From an uncultured Rhodospirillaceae bacterium (GTDB taxonomy: Bacteria > Pseudomonadota > Alphaproteobacteria > UBA8366), in the NCBI GenBank assembly GCA_913043025.1, contig CAJWLM010000006.1, positions 1-64,000 of the forward strand: DNA of 64,000 nt, in the 5' to 3' direction. Below, piece by piece: positions 1-8,248 of the stretch (positions within the stretch are counted from its first letter, which is position 1; every line of letters begins with the position of its first letter). The position numbers were made by a program, and so were the translations under genes. A model generated the notes under the pieces. It worked only from the letters and a program-made list of their open reading frames with translations, was not told the DNA's origin and did not search any database.

Positions 1-136
1 ATTTGAGAACAAGCTTGGAGAGCGGTCACCTAATTTTTGATTTTAAAGTAGAGGCACCACCACGTTGAATCACGTAACGCGAGCCATTAGTGTTGCAGAA
101 ATGAATACTCTTGGGCTCATACCGCCAGAATATTAT

Positions 137-772
137 TTACAAATTTATTCCCCCGAGACATGCCATACCCCGTTTAACTGCAGGGCGTTGAGTTAATTTC
201 TTGTACCAACGTTCTACATTAACGAAGTCCTCTAGCTTTGTTTGATGACGTGCATGCCTTTGGACCCATGGGATTATGGCTATATCGGCAACTGAATATT
301 CGCTGCCTGCAACATACTCATTGTTTTCTAAACGCTTGTTCAACACTCCATAAAGCCGATGACATTCGTTGACGTAGCGCCCTACGGCATAGGGTACTTC
401 TTCCTTAGTACCGCCTAGAAAATGGTGAGCTTGGCCAAGCATCGGTCCTACTCCACCCATCTGCCACATTAACCATTCCAAACACATAATCCGTTTCCTT
501 GGATCGGTCGGAATCAATTTACCCTCCTTCTCGCCCAAGTATAATAGGATGGCCCCACTCTCGAAGACGGAAATCGGTTTGCAGCCAGGACCATCATGAT
601 CAACGATTGCAGGTATTCGATTATTGGGGGAAATAGCCAGGAAATCTGAAGCAAACTGTTCTCTTTCCCCTATGTTTATAGCCTTTTCGGTATACGGAAG
701 CTCCAACTCCTCCAACATTATTGATACCTTCCGCCCATTTGGGGTAGCCCATAGATACAAATCGATCGCCAT
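137..772 (-). CDS. Glutathione S-transferase, YfcG/Ure2-like
   Basis: Predicted cytosolic glutathione-dependent disulfide reductase or transferase of 211 residues. The N-terminal thioredoxin-fold half has TPNGRKVSIMLEELELPY near residues 9-25, the NNRIPAIVD cis-Pro region near 50-58 and FESGAILLYL near 70-79, which binds the glutathione gamma-glutamyl group in this family. The C-terminal half is the all-helical GST domain (YVAGSEYSVADIAIIPW). The start at 772 (MAIDLYLW) is chosen over an upstream in-frame codon because it begins exactly where homologues begin, with a weak GGA upstream. The gene is divergent from the DUF1330 gene. Substrate unknown; the subfamily assignment rests on motif resemblance. 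Confidence 0.88.
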   Translation of the reverse strand: MAIDLYLWATPNGRKVSIMLEELELPYTEKAINIGEREQFASDFLAISPNNRIPAIVDHDGPGCKPISVFESGAILLYLGEKEGKLIPTDPRKRIMCLEWLMWQMGGVGPMLGQAHHFLGGTKEEVPYAVGRYVNECHRLYGVLNKRLENNEYVAGSEYSVADIAIIPWVQRHARHQTKLEDFVNVERWYKKLTQRPAVKRGMACLGGINL

Positions 773-904
773 TAAAAAATTTCCATTTCTGCAATTCAAG
801 AGGACCGTTATCACGCCTCTAGTATGTTTCGGCCAGGATGATAAACTACCGTTTTGAAATTTTACCTCTTATATCGATTAACCTCAAAAAGGAGAAATTA
901 CTCC

Positions 905-1192
905 ATGCCGGCTTACGTCATCGCTGATATAACTGTAACAGATTCAGAGCGATATAAGGATTATGCTAAAAAAACGCCAGCAACTATCGAAAAATTCGGT
1001 GGAAAATTTATCGTGCGCGGCGGAGAAATTAAGGTAATAGCTGGAGATTGGAAGCCACAACGGCTTGTAATAATAGAATTTCCTAACATGGCCACACTCA
1101 AAAAATGGTACCAATCAAAGGAATACCAAAAAATTAGCCGTATCCGCGAGGAAGCTTCAACTGGATCTTTTGTTTTTGTAGATGGTGCCTAA
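905..1192 (+). CDS. DUF1330 domain protein
   Basis: Small soluble protein of 95 residues with the DUF1330 pattern, a dimeric alpha/beta-barrel fold: YVIADITVTDSERYKDYAKK at the N-terminus, a GGKFIVRGGE strand and a C-terminal W-Y-x-S-x-E-Y-x-x-I segment (WYQSKEYQKISRIRE). The ATG at 905 is preceded by AGGAG at 890-894, ten bases upstream, which decides against the longer frame beginning at 854. The biochemical function of DUF1330 proteins is unknown. It lies upstream of an MmgE/PrpD gene and may share its transcript, though 121 bases separate them. Confidence 0.85.
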   Translation: MPAYVIADITVTDSERYKDYAKKTPATIEKFGGKFIVRGGEIKVIAGDWKPQRLVIIEFPNMATLKKWYQSKEYQKISRIREEASTGSFVFVDGA

Positions 1193-1313
1193 ATACTTAC
1201 CACTTGGTTGGCTCATCAATAATACCACCAAACGTATAAATTTTTTCCAACGTATTTCTGTTGAACTATGAAATTTTGGTTGTAAAAAAGACTTGCACGG
1301 AGAGAGATAAAAA

Positions 1314-2705
1314 ATGGTCCAAACCCCAACAGAATTATTGGCACGCTTTATCATTGAGTCTCACTATTCTGATATACCCGGCGAGGCCCTAGCTTATGGT
1401 CGTAGTTCTCTGTTGGATGCAAGTGCTGTTGGAATCGCCGGGTCGGCCTCTAAAGGTGCAAAGACACTCAATTCCGTTCTCTTACCTTACTCAAGCACAA
1501 AGGGCGCACGAGTAATCGGAACTGATATGCGCCTACCAGCCCCTTTTGCTGCCATGGCAAATGGCAATACGATTCATGCCGATGATTTTGACGACACACT
1601 GGCTGCCGATCCTATGGCTGATGGTTATCATGGATCGACACATCCCACGGGGCCTCTCCTCTCAACATTGCTCGCACTTATTGATAACAAAAGAACTACT
1701 GGCAAGGATTTCCTTATCGCTTATCACGTTGGCGTGGAAGTGATGGCGAAATTAAACTCAGCTCTAGGTTCGCGTTCTTTCTCTGCCGGTTTTCACCCTA
1801 CTGCTCTCATGAGTGCCTTCGGTTCAGCTGCTTCGGCTGCTAGACTAAAGGGGCTTGACCTGCAAACGACAAAAACCGCCCTTGGTATTGCCGCTAGTCA
1901 TGCTTGTGGCCTAAGGGCGAATTTTGGTTCAATGATGAAACCTTATCATCCTGGCCATGGAGCGATGTCTGGGCTTTTGGCAGTAGAAATGGCTATGGGT
2001 GGATTTACAGCTGCAGCCGATGCTATTGGCGGGGACATAGGATTTCTTAATGCATATGGCGATTCTGCTGATATGGCACCATTGGAAGCGCTGGGTTGTC
2101 CATGGGCCTATTTATCGCCAGGAATGTGGATCAAGCCCTACCCTAGCGGTAATCTAACTCACCCAGGCATGAGTCGTATCGATGAATTTCTGGAAAAAAA
2201 TAACGCTCTAAGAAACGATGTATGCAAATTAGACATTCAAACCAAACAATCAATTTATGACACGCTCATTCATCATCATCCTAAAACCGGCCTGCAAAGT
2301 AAATTTTCGATGGAATTCTGTATCGTAAAAATTTTGATCGATGGAGATCTCGGTCTCAATGATTTTTCTGATGAGGTCGTGCAGCGTCCGGACATTCAAC
2401 ATATGCTTGGGAATACCAAGTACTCCGCTTTTCCAGATTCGGAAAGCAAAGATTTAGGCTATGAGAACTATACCACTTTAATAACCTTTACCCTCAAAGA
2501 TGGGCGCACGTTCACTGAGCGTTCTGACTTTGGCAAAGGTTCAGCGCATGATCCATTTTCTTACGATGAAACAGCAGAAAAAGCACAACGCTGTTCAAAC
2601 TATAGAGACTGGCCTCAAGAAAAATTTATATCGTTGGTTGAGGGCTGGAAACAGATTGATACGGTATCCGACGTAAACGAAATATCACAAAATCTCTTTA
2701 TATAA
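1314..2705 (+). CDS. MmgE/PrpD family protein
   Basis: 463-residue member of the MmgE/PrpD superfamily (2-methylcitrate dehydratase, cis-aconitate decarboxylase and relatives). Visible family blocks are the helical-domain motif GNTIHADDFDDT near residues 82-93, HPTGPLLSTLLAL, and the ANFGSMMKPYHPGHGAMSGLLAVEMA region near 202-228, which lines the active site in PrpD/IRG1 proteins. GGAGAG precedes the ATG. No dedicated 2-methylcitrate synthase or prpB gene is nearby, so methylcitrate is not a safe substrate assignment. It resembles the copy at 55030-56412 more than the one at 4327-5829. Probably a (de)hydratase of a branched or aromatic-acid route; the substrate is inference. Confidence 0.88.
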   Translation: MVQTPTELLARFIIESHYSDIPGEALAYGRSSLLDASAVGIAGSASKGAKTLNSVLLPYSSTKGARVIGTDMRLPAPFAAMANGNTIHADDFDDTLAADPMADGYHGSTHPTGPLLSTLLALIDNKRTTGKDFLIAYHVGVEVMAKLNSALGSRSFSAGFHPTALMSAFGSAASAARLKGLDLQTTKTALGIAASHACGLRANFGSMMKPYHPGHGAMSGLLAVEMAMGGFTAAADAIGGDIGFLNAYGDSADMAPLEALGCPWAYLSPGMWIKPYPSGNLTHPGMSRIDEFLEKNNALRNDVCKLDIQTKQSIYDTLIHHHPKTGLQSKFSMEFCIVKILIDGDLGLNDFSDEVVQRPDIQHMLGNTKYSAFPDSESKDLGYENYTTLITFTLKDGRTFTERSDFGKGSAHDPFSYDETAEKAQRCSNYRDWPQEKFISLVEGWKQIDTVSDVNEISQNLFI

Positions 2706-2834
2706 CGCGTGTCATTATACCGCTTGGCCGCAACAGCCTGCACGACGGCAAACCATGAAAAATTAGTGTATTTGGAATAAAATACTGCCAGTAATTAATT
2801 AAATTTGAAAAGTACACTGTTGAGGATGGTGAAA

Positions 2835-3503
2835 ATGGTATGGGTAGTGATACTTATCGGACTTATGCTTGGATTTTGGTTTTTTCGAAAATACCCGTTG
2901 GCTTTCGCATGTCTCCCCCTCCTCATTATAGCCGTGGCGCTGTCAATCGTGTTTATCGGGGACCACCCAAACACTGCTAAAAAAGAGGAAGAAGGTAAGA
3001 AAGAAAACTTAGCAAGACAGTCGTTCACGAATGATGGGACAATGGACCCTGACATTGAAATAGGCTCCGAATGGAACATTGAACATAGTACTGATCCAGC
3101 TAGTGGACGAAAATATGTAAATGCTTTGTTTATTCACTCTGATGATGGAGAGTGCATGCTTTCGATAAAACCAAAAAGGCTAAACGAAAAGCATACGGAT
3201 ATTAAGTGTAAGCGAATAACATTTAAACCCTATGAGGATATAGAACTACGGTTCGACAATTTATCTGAGGTATACTCGATGGACCTTTATTCGCATGGAG
3301 CCGGAGAAGGAGTTTTTATTCCACAACAACAGATGCCTCTATCTGGGCATCTCAACTACAACAGTTTTCTATCATTTCTCAGTAATGCCTCCGCAATTGC
3401 AATTAGCACACCATCTCTTTCCGGAAAATGGATACGATTTACACTGCCACCTATGCCTATTGAACATATCAATTTTTCTAGTGGTGACTATACTGACAAA
3501 TAA
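2835..3503 (+). CDS. Hypothetical membrane-anchored protein
   Basis: Not recognised. Two closely spaced hydrophobic segments (about residues 1-16 and 21-41) are followed by a lysine/glutamate-rich linker and a soluble domain of about 165 residues containing EIGSEWNIEHS and a C-terminal half rich in Ser and Pro. Two cysteines, in GECMLSI and IKCKRI, could pair. The start at ATG 2835 is chosen because GAGG at 2822-2825 lies nine bases upstream; ATG 2826 and TTG 2805 are in-frame alternatives. It sits between a PrpD-like gene and a DUF1624 gene, with no clear shared operon. The soluble part would be periplasmic if the hairpin inserts with the loop inside. Confidence 0.6.
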   Translation: MVWVVILIGLMLGFWFFRKYPLAFACLPLLIIAVALSIVFIGDHPNTAKKEEEGKKENLARQSFTNDGTMDPDIEIGSEWNIEHSTDPASGRKYVNALFIHSDDGECMLSIKPKRLNEKHTDIKCKRITFKPYEDIELRFDNLSEVYSMDLYSHGAGEGVFIPQQQMPLSGHLNYNSFLSFLSNASAIAISTPSLSGKWIRFTLPPMPIEHINFSSGDYTDK

Positions 3504-3574
3504 GGCGTCAAGCTCAAGAAAAGATATTTCTGAAACACTGTTGCTCAACCCCTTTCCGGTATTAATGCATCGCC

Positions 3575-4321
3575 ATGACAGCAATTCTTTGTGAGCCGCC
3601 CACATCAAACCGAATTGTAATGCTTGACATTCTACGCGGGACTGCTGTCTGGTTTATGATCTTGTATCACTTCGTATGGGATCTCAACGACTTCGAATAT
3701 ATCCAGCTAGAATTGTCCAGCGATCCAATCTGGCTCTCAGCGCGAACCGTGATCCTTTCAATATTTTTATTTGTAGCTGGGGTTTCCATGGTTCTTGCAC
3801 ATGAAGACGGGCGCAACTGGCATGCATTTTGGCGGCGTTGGATTGGAATCACTGGGGGGGCAATGCTAGTTTCATTCGGAACATTATTAGTAATGCCACA
3901 AGTCTACGTCTTTTTTGGCGTACTCCATTGCATAGCTGTAGCAAGCTTCGTTGCACTCCCTTTTCTCAAAGCTAATTTTTTTTTCACCTTTGTGATTGCA
4001 GTGCTGTTTTGCTTTTTGCCAAGCGTTGCCAGTGATCCTTTTTTTAATCGTGACTGGTTACAGTGGATTGGCCTCGTCACTTCCCCTCCTCAGAGTATTG
4101 ATTATGTTCCAATCTTTCCCTGGGCCGGAATAGTACTTCTTGGTGTTGCGTGCTGCCGTTTGCAACGAATGACAGGGGTAATATCAATCAGTGATTGGTG
4201 TCCGAAAAATAACATCTTTAAGATCACTCAGTGGGTGGGACAACATTCCCTCCTAGTATATATTTTGCATCAGCCAGCACTGATAGGAATAATATGGCTG
4301 GTGCATATAACAATGAAGTAA
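3575..4321 (+). CDS. DUF1624 / heparan-alpha-glucosaminide acetyltransferase-like membrane protein
   Basis: 248-residue polytopic inner-membrane protein. The hallmark N-terminal segment is MLDILRGTAVWFMILYHFVWDL (residues 16-37; shown here as the family's LD-x-LRG and YH-x-x-WDL motifs), followed by an FLFVAGVSM helix, W-R-R-W, a long helix run and a final VYILHQP motif. This pattern matches DUF1624, related to the catalytic domain of HGSNAT and to acyltransferase-3-like proteins; it may acetylate an envelope sugar or another acceptor, but no substrate is known. The next PrpD-like gene begins five bases downstream, suggesting translational coupling. Confidence 0.8.
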   Translation: MTAILCEPPTSNRIVMLDILRGTAVWFMILYHFVWDLNDFEYIQLELSSDPIWLSARTVILSIFLFVAGVSMVLAHEDGRNWHAFWRRWIGITGGAMLVSFGTLLVMPQVYVFFGVLHCIAVASFVALPFLKANFFFTFVIAVLFCFLPSVASDPFFNRDWLQWIGLVTSPPQSIDYVPIFPWAGIVLLGVACCRLQRMTGVISISDWCPKNNIFKITQWVGQHSLLVYILHQPALIGIIWLVHITMK

Positions 4322-4326
4322 TAAGC

Positions 4327-5829
4327 ATGCGTGTTTTAAATGTAAATGTATGTCCCACAGGCAACCTGCCAAAATGTGAACAGCTTGCGTGGGCTCTAGC
4401 CGAAACCGCTTCCGATAATGCGCCGATAGATGACGCCGCTGCTGAAATGGCTGCGCTTCGCGTCGTAGATAATATAGGAGTGGCATTAGCTGCGCTGAAC
4501 GCACCCTCGGTAGCTAATGCTCGATCTGAAGCACTAGCGCATCCGCGCTCTGGTGGAGCCACATTATTCGGTTTCGCTAGCTGTGATGCGGTCCATTGCG
4601 AGTGGGCCACATGGGCAAATGCAACCGCTGTTCGAGAACTAGACTTCCATGATAATTTTTATGGAGCAGACGTAGCACATCCTGGCGATACCATGTCCGG
4701 AATACTCGCAGTCGCGCAACAAATGGGGTGTAACGGAGAAGAATTCGTGCGAGGGTTGCTTACGGCCTACGAAGTTCAAATTGCGTTAGCCCATAATATT
4801 CCACTTGCTAAAAATCGGCTTGATCACACTGCTCACATAGTCCCATCAGTAATCTGTGGCATTGGAACAATGCTAGGGCTTGAAACTGAAACTATTTTTC
4901 AAGCCATACAGCATGGTGTTCAAGTCAGCGCAACCACTGGCCAGGGCCGCTGCGGGGAGTTAACTAGCTGGAAAGCGAATGCTCCAGCTCACGCTTCAAT
5001 GCAATCAATCCATGCTGTTGATCGAGCAATGCGCGGTGGATGTAGCCCGGGGTCTATCTACGAGGGTGAATGCGGCTTTATTGCTTCCTACTTGGAGAGT
5101 CGTCCAGAAGGCTACGACGTAATGCTACCTGACAAAGGAGAACCAAAACGCCGCATCCTTGAAACTTATACGAAGGAACATGCAGCGGGTTATCACGGAC
5201 AAGTGCCTATCGACCTTGCTATTAGCATGCGTGAAAAACTCGAACGTATCGATGAAATACGAAGTATAATTCTCCACACAAAACAAAAAACACACAATAT
5301 GATGGGTGCCGGGTCTGGAAACAAATCTAAATGGGATCCTTCAGCTTCGAGAGAAACACTTGATCATAGCGCAATGTATTGCTTTGCTGTAGCACTAGAA
5401 GATGGGGAATGGGATCACAAAAAAAGTTACTCTGCCGAGCGAGCTAATCGACCGAGTACGGTTTCGCTATGGAAGAAAATCACCACAATGGAGGACAGGG
5501 CATGGAATCTTCGGTTTGATGGACGAGAGCCCTTGGAAAAAGACCACGGTGTTCGTGCAGAGGTGGTATATAACGATGGTACGGTGATAGAGTCTGAGAT
5601 GGCTGTACCCAACGCTCACCCACGAGGCCAACGCCCCTTCGGGTATACTGAATATATAAATAAATTTTTGCGCCTTACTGAAGCTGTAATTGCAAAGCCG
5701 GACTCAGACCGGTTTTTAGCATCAATTAATCGCCTCACCTCACTTACCGGCGATGAATTGTGTGATTTCCTGCCCGTAACAATTGCCTCCCATATTAAAA
5801 CCGGGCAGCATAGAGACGGTCTTTTTTAA
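4327..5829 (+). CDS. MmgE/PrpD family protein (PrpD-like)
   Basis: About 500 residues, closer to classical PrpD (2-methylcitrate dehydratase) than the other two family members here: RELDFHDNFYGADVAHPGD near residues 102-120 (the D-F-x-D active-site block), TGQGRCGELTSWKANAPAHAS in the middle and HPRGQ near the C-terminus. The ATG at 4327 was chosen because the longer frame from 4231 runs through the preceding gene; no strong Shine-Dalgarno is visible, and coupling to the upstream stop at 4321 is likely. A hydratase/dehydratase role is predicted; the substrate is not. Confidence 0.85.
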   Translation: MRVLNVNVCPTGNLPKCEQLAWALAETASDNAPIDDAAAEMAALRVVDNIGVALAALNAPSVANARSEALAHPRSGGATLFGFASCDAVHCEWATWANATAVRELDFHDNFYGADVAHPGDTMSGILAVAQQMGCNGEEFVRGLLTAYEVQIALAHNIPLAKNRLDHTAHIVPSVICGIGTMLGLETETIFQAIQHGVQVSATTGQGRCGELTSWKANAPAHASMQSIHAVDRAMRGGCSPGSIYEGECGFIASYLESRPEGYDVMLPDKGEPKRRILETYTKEHAAGYHGQVPIDLAISMREKLERIDEIRSIILHTKQKTHNMMGAGSGNKSKWDPSASRETLDHSAMYCFAVALEDGEWDHKKSYSAERANRPSTVSLWKKITTMEDRAWNLRFDGREPLEKDHGVRAEVVYNDGTVIESEMAVPNAHPRGQRPFGYTEYINKFLRLTEAVIAKPDSDRFLASINRLTSLTGDELCDFLPVTIASHIKTGQHRDGLF

Positions 5830-5877
5830 GAAATACCTATGACGATATATCAACGACCACGCGGGGGAATAAGGTAA

Positions 5878-6672
5878 TTGGGCAAAGTCATAGAAAAGAA
5901 ACCCCTGATATTATGGACTATAATCACATTGATTGTTTGTGCTGTGTTGGCATTAACGATTGATCCTTGGCTGACAAACTCGCTTAAAGTAAAGGTTTCC
6001 GATAGTCATGCTTATTACTGGCGCATCATCACCGACCTCGGACGTGCGGGTACATATATAAGTTTTTCTTTTGTTTGCTTCATTTGCTTTGCGCTAATTG
6101 TACTCAAGAAGAGCCAGTCTGAGTTTGGATGCAGCAGTCATTTTTGTGCAGGCGCAAGGAATTCATTGTTTGTTTTTTACACACTAGTGATTTCAGGTAT
6201 CTCAATAAATATTTTAAAATTTTTAATAGGGCGCCAACGCCCCAAGGCTATGTTTGAGGATGGGATCTATGGCCTGATCCCATTCAATACCAATCACGCG
6301 ATGAATTCCTTCCCATCGGGGCATTCACAAACTGGCTGGGCACTTGCAATGAGCCTCGCTCTGATTTTTCCTCGGGCGACACCATTATTGATCACTTTCG
6401 CCACCTTGGTTGCCATCAGCCGAGTTATGCTAACAGTCCATTTTCTCAGTGATGTCATAGCTGGTGCCCTAATTTCAATAATAACTGCAGTTCTGCTGAA
6501 GCGCCATTTCTTGGATCGTGCTAAGCCTTATAGCATCACGGGAGTAAATGTGACCGATAAGATCGTTAAAAAATATGGGGCTTGGTTAGTGGAAGTCATT
6601 TTCAAAGTCCCATGGATACGCCAACGCAATCCTGAGAATATTAATTTGAGAAGTCCCAAAAAAAAACCCTGA
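5878..6672 (+). CDS. PAP2 family phosphatase
   Basis: 264-residue integral-membrane acid phosphatase of the PAP2 family. All three catalytic motifs are present: K-FLIGRQRPK near residues 112-122, PSGHSQT near 143-149, and SRVMLTVHFLSDV near 181-193. At least five hydrophobic helices surround them. Members act on undecaprenyl pyrophosphate, phosphatidylglycerol phosphate or lipid A; nothing here chooses between them. The frame begins with TTG at 5878 preceded by AAGG, the only start that keeps the first helix. C-terminal 45 residues are basic and probably cytosolic. Confidence 0.87.
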   Translation: MGKVIEKKPLILWTIITLIVCAVLALTIDPWLTNSLKVKVSDSHAYYWRIITDLGRAGTYISFSFVCFICFALIVLKKSQSEFGCSSHFCAGARNSLFVFYTLVISGISINILKFLIGRQRPKAMFEDGIYGLIPFNTNHAMNSFPSGHSQTGWALAMSLALIFPRATPLLITFATLVAISRVMLTVHFLSDVIAGALISIITAVLLKRHFLDRAKPYSITGVNVTDKIVKKYGAWLVEVIFKVPWIRQRNPENINLRSPKKKP

Positions 6673-6716
6673 TAAAATTTAGATAGTCCATTAAACGAAA
6701 CAAAGAGCCTTAATTT

Positions 6717-7616
6717 ATGCAAAAAACTATCACCCTATATGAAAATTTCCGGAGTCTTTTTTACGCTCCATTCTATCTAGCCTTTGAAATTGGCGCTTTT
6801 ATCGAAGAGGGTTTATCCATAGAATTCGGCGAATGTGCAGAACCTGGAAAAGGAGCGAAGGCTTCCGCAGGTCGACACGATGCACTTTCTTGGGGCGGCC
6901 CGATGAGAGCACTCCATTTTCATGACCAAGATCCGTTCTGTGAAATGGTTTGTTTTTGTGAAGTAGTTTGTCGCGATCCATTTTATATTGTAAGCAATAA
7001 AAAAATTAAAGATTTTAAATTAGGCGATCTGCAAAACATTACCCTTGGCAGTTTTAGTGAGGCAGTAACACCTTGGCTCTGCCTTCAGGACGACTGTCGA
7101 CAGGCTGATATTGATCCCGATACTATTGCTCGTATTTCCACTCAAACAGTGTCTCAAAATATAAAGTCTTGGAAAAATAGAAGTATAGGGGCGGTGCAAT
7201 TGCATGAACCATTTACCGAAATTTTGATTAGGGAGGGTGGACACATTTTGTACCAACAAGCGCACAGAGGCGCATGCTCCTACACGAGCCTGTACGCTGA
7301 CCGCTCAATGTTAGATACGAGACCTGATGATATGCAGGCAATAACGAATGCAATGGCTAAATCTCTTGGCTGGGTGCACTGTCATAGTGGGGCAGAAATA
7401 GCCAGCGCGGTTAAACCATTTTTTAGCGAATTCTCAGAAGAAATATTGGCGTCCGCGATTGAACGTTACAAAAAAAATGGCATTTGGAATAAAAATACGC
7501 TGTTAGACGTGGAGGGGTTTGAACGTTTACGTACTGCTTTATTAAGCGGCGGCTTAATCAAGCGCGTAATACCATATGATGAAGTCGTTGATACTCGATT
7601 TGCCACTCAAACTTAG
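6717..7616 (+). CDS. THI5/NMT1-like ABC substrate-binding protein, without visible signal peptide
   Basis: 299 residues. The N-terminus (ENFRSLFYAPFYLAFEIGAFIEEGLSIE) matches the start of mature NMT1/THI5/SsuA-type periplasmic binding proteins: a Y-x-P-x-Y-x-A segment, then E-x-G-x-F-x-x-x-G-L. A central DLQNITLGSF and a C-terminal helix set follow. No hydrophobic export signal precedes this core and no ABC permease or ATPase gene is adjacent, so it may be cytosolic and bind a pyrimidine or aromatic ligand, or may use an upstream start not seen here. Ligand unknown. Confidence 0.7.
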   Translation: MQKTITLYENFRSLFYAPFYLAFEIGAFIEEGLSIEFGECAEPGKGAKASAGRHDALSWGGPMRALHFHDQDPFCEMVCFCEVVCRDPFYIVSNKKIKDFKLGDLQNITLGSFSEAVTPWLCLQDDCRQADIDPDTIARISTQTVSQNIKSWKNRSIGAVQLHEPFTEILIREGGHILYQQAHRGACSYTSLYADRSMLDTRPDDMQAITNAMAKSLGWVHCHSGAEIASAVKPFFSEFSEEILASAIERYKKNGIWNKNTLLDVEGFERLRTALLSGGLIKRVIPYDEVVDTRFATQT

Positions 7617-7640
7617 GGTTTACGTTGGAGGGTTGGTATA

Positions 7641-7991
7641 ATGGGCTGTCCTGTTGTGCACTTTGAGATAAATGCTACTGATCGTAAAGAACTCAAGGAC
7701 TTCTATCAGATTCTTTTTGGTTGGGAAGTTAAAGACAAAAACCCATTGGGTTATGGGCTTATAGATACGAAGTCGGCTGATAAGGGTATTAGTGGTGGAA
7801 TTTTTGAGAATGACAATGCCCCCGGAGTTCTGATGTATATCGAGGTTGATGACCCCGAACAATATCTAGACCGAATAGAGGAGATGGGCGGCGAAGTTAT
7901 TGTCCCAGCAACAAATATTCCGGGAATGCTTACTTTTGCAATTTTCGAAGATCCGCAGGGAAACAAATTGGGTCTAGTTAAAACTAGTTAG
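7641..7991 (+). CDS. VOC family protein (glyoxalase/bleomycin-resistance fold)
   Basis: 116-residue single-domain VOC protein: VVHFEINATDRKELKDFYQ at the start (metal-ligand His at residue 5 region), LFGWEV, GGIFEN, a YIEVDDPEQYLDRIEEMGGEV middle helix and a terminal FAIFEDPQGNKLGLV with the metal-ligand Glu. A GGAGG lies about nine bases upstream of the ATG. It follows the NMT1-like gene by 25 bases and probably shares its transcript. The fold is secure; the reaction (dioxygenase, epimerase, lyase or binding) is not predictable. Confidence 0.87.
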   Translation: MGCPVVHFEINATDRKELKDFYQILFGWEVKDKNPLGYGLIDTKSADKGISGGIFENDNAPGVLMYIEVDDPEQYLDRIEEMGGEVIVPATNIPGMLTFAIFEDPQGNKLGLVKTS

Positions 7992-8248
7992 TTGCCAAAA
8001 AAAAGTCGACGGAATTCATTTACAACACCAATTGAGGTAGGCACATCTGCAATTCGAAAAAACGTTTGCCGATTATACTCTCAAACAAAGATTTACGCTA
8101 ACCCCGAGCATGTCACGACAAAAAAATCCAAAGATGCCTTTTTTAGTGTTTTTAAAGATGTGCCCGATTAGGGATTTTAATTTATATGCGCAACCGTGCT
8201 AATCGTCGTGATGTATGTTAGGTATGTTCACACCATGTAAGGTGATGA

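Noticed and set aside
41-136. Open frame continuing past the GST stop (minus strand) for about 33 codons, and a short plus-strand tail at 2-40
   Set aside because: The stop is TAA, not a recoding codon, the GST already has full length and the extension shows no known motif.
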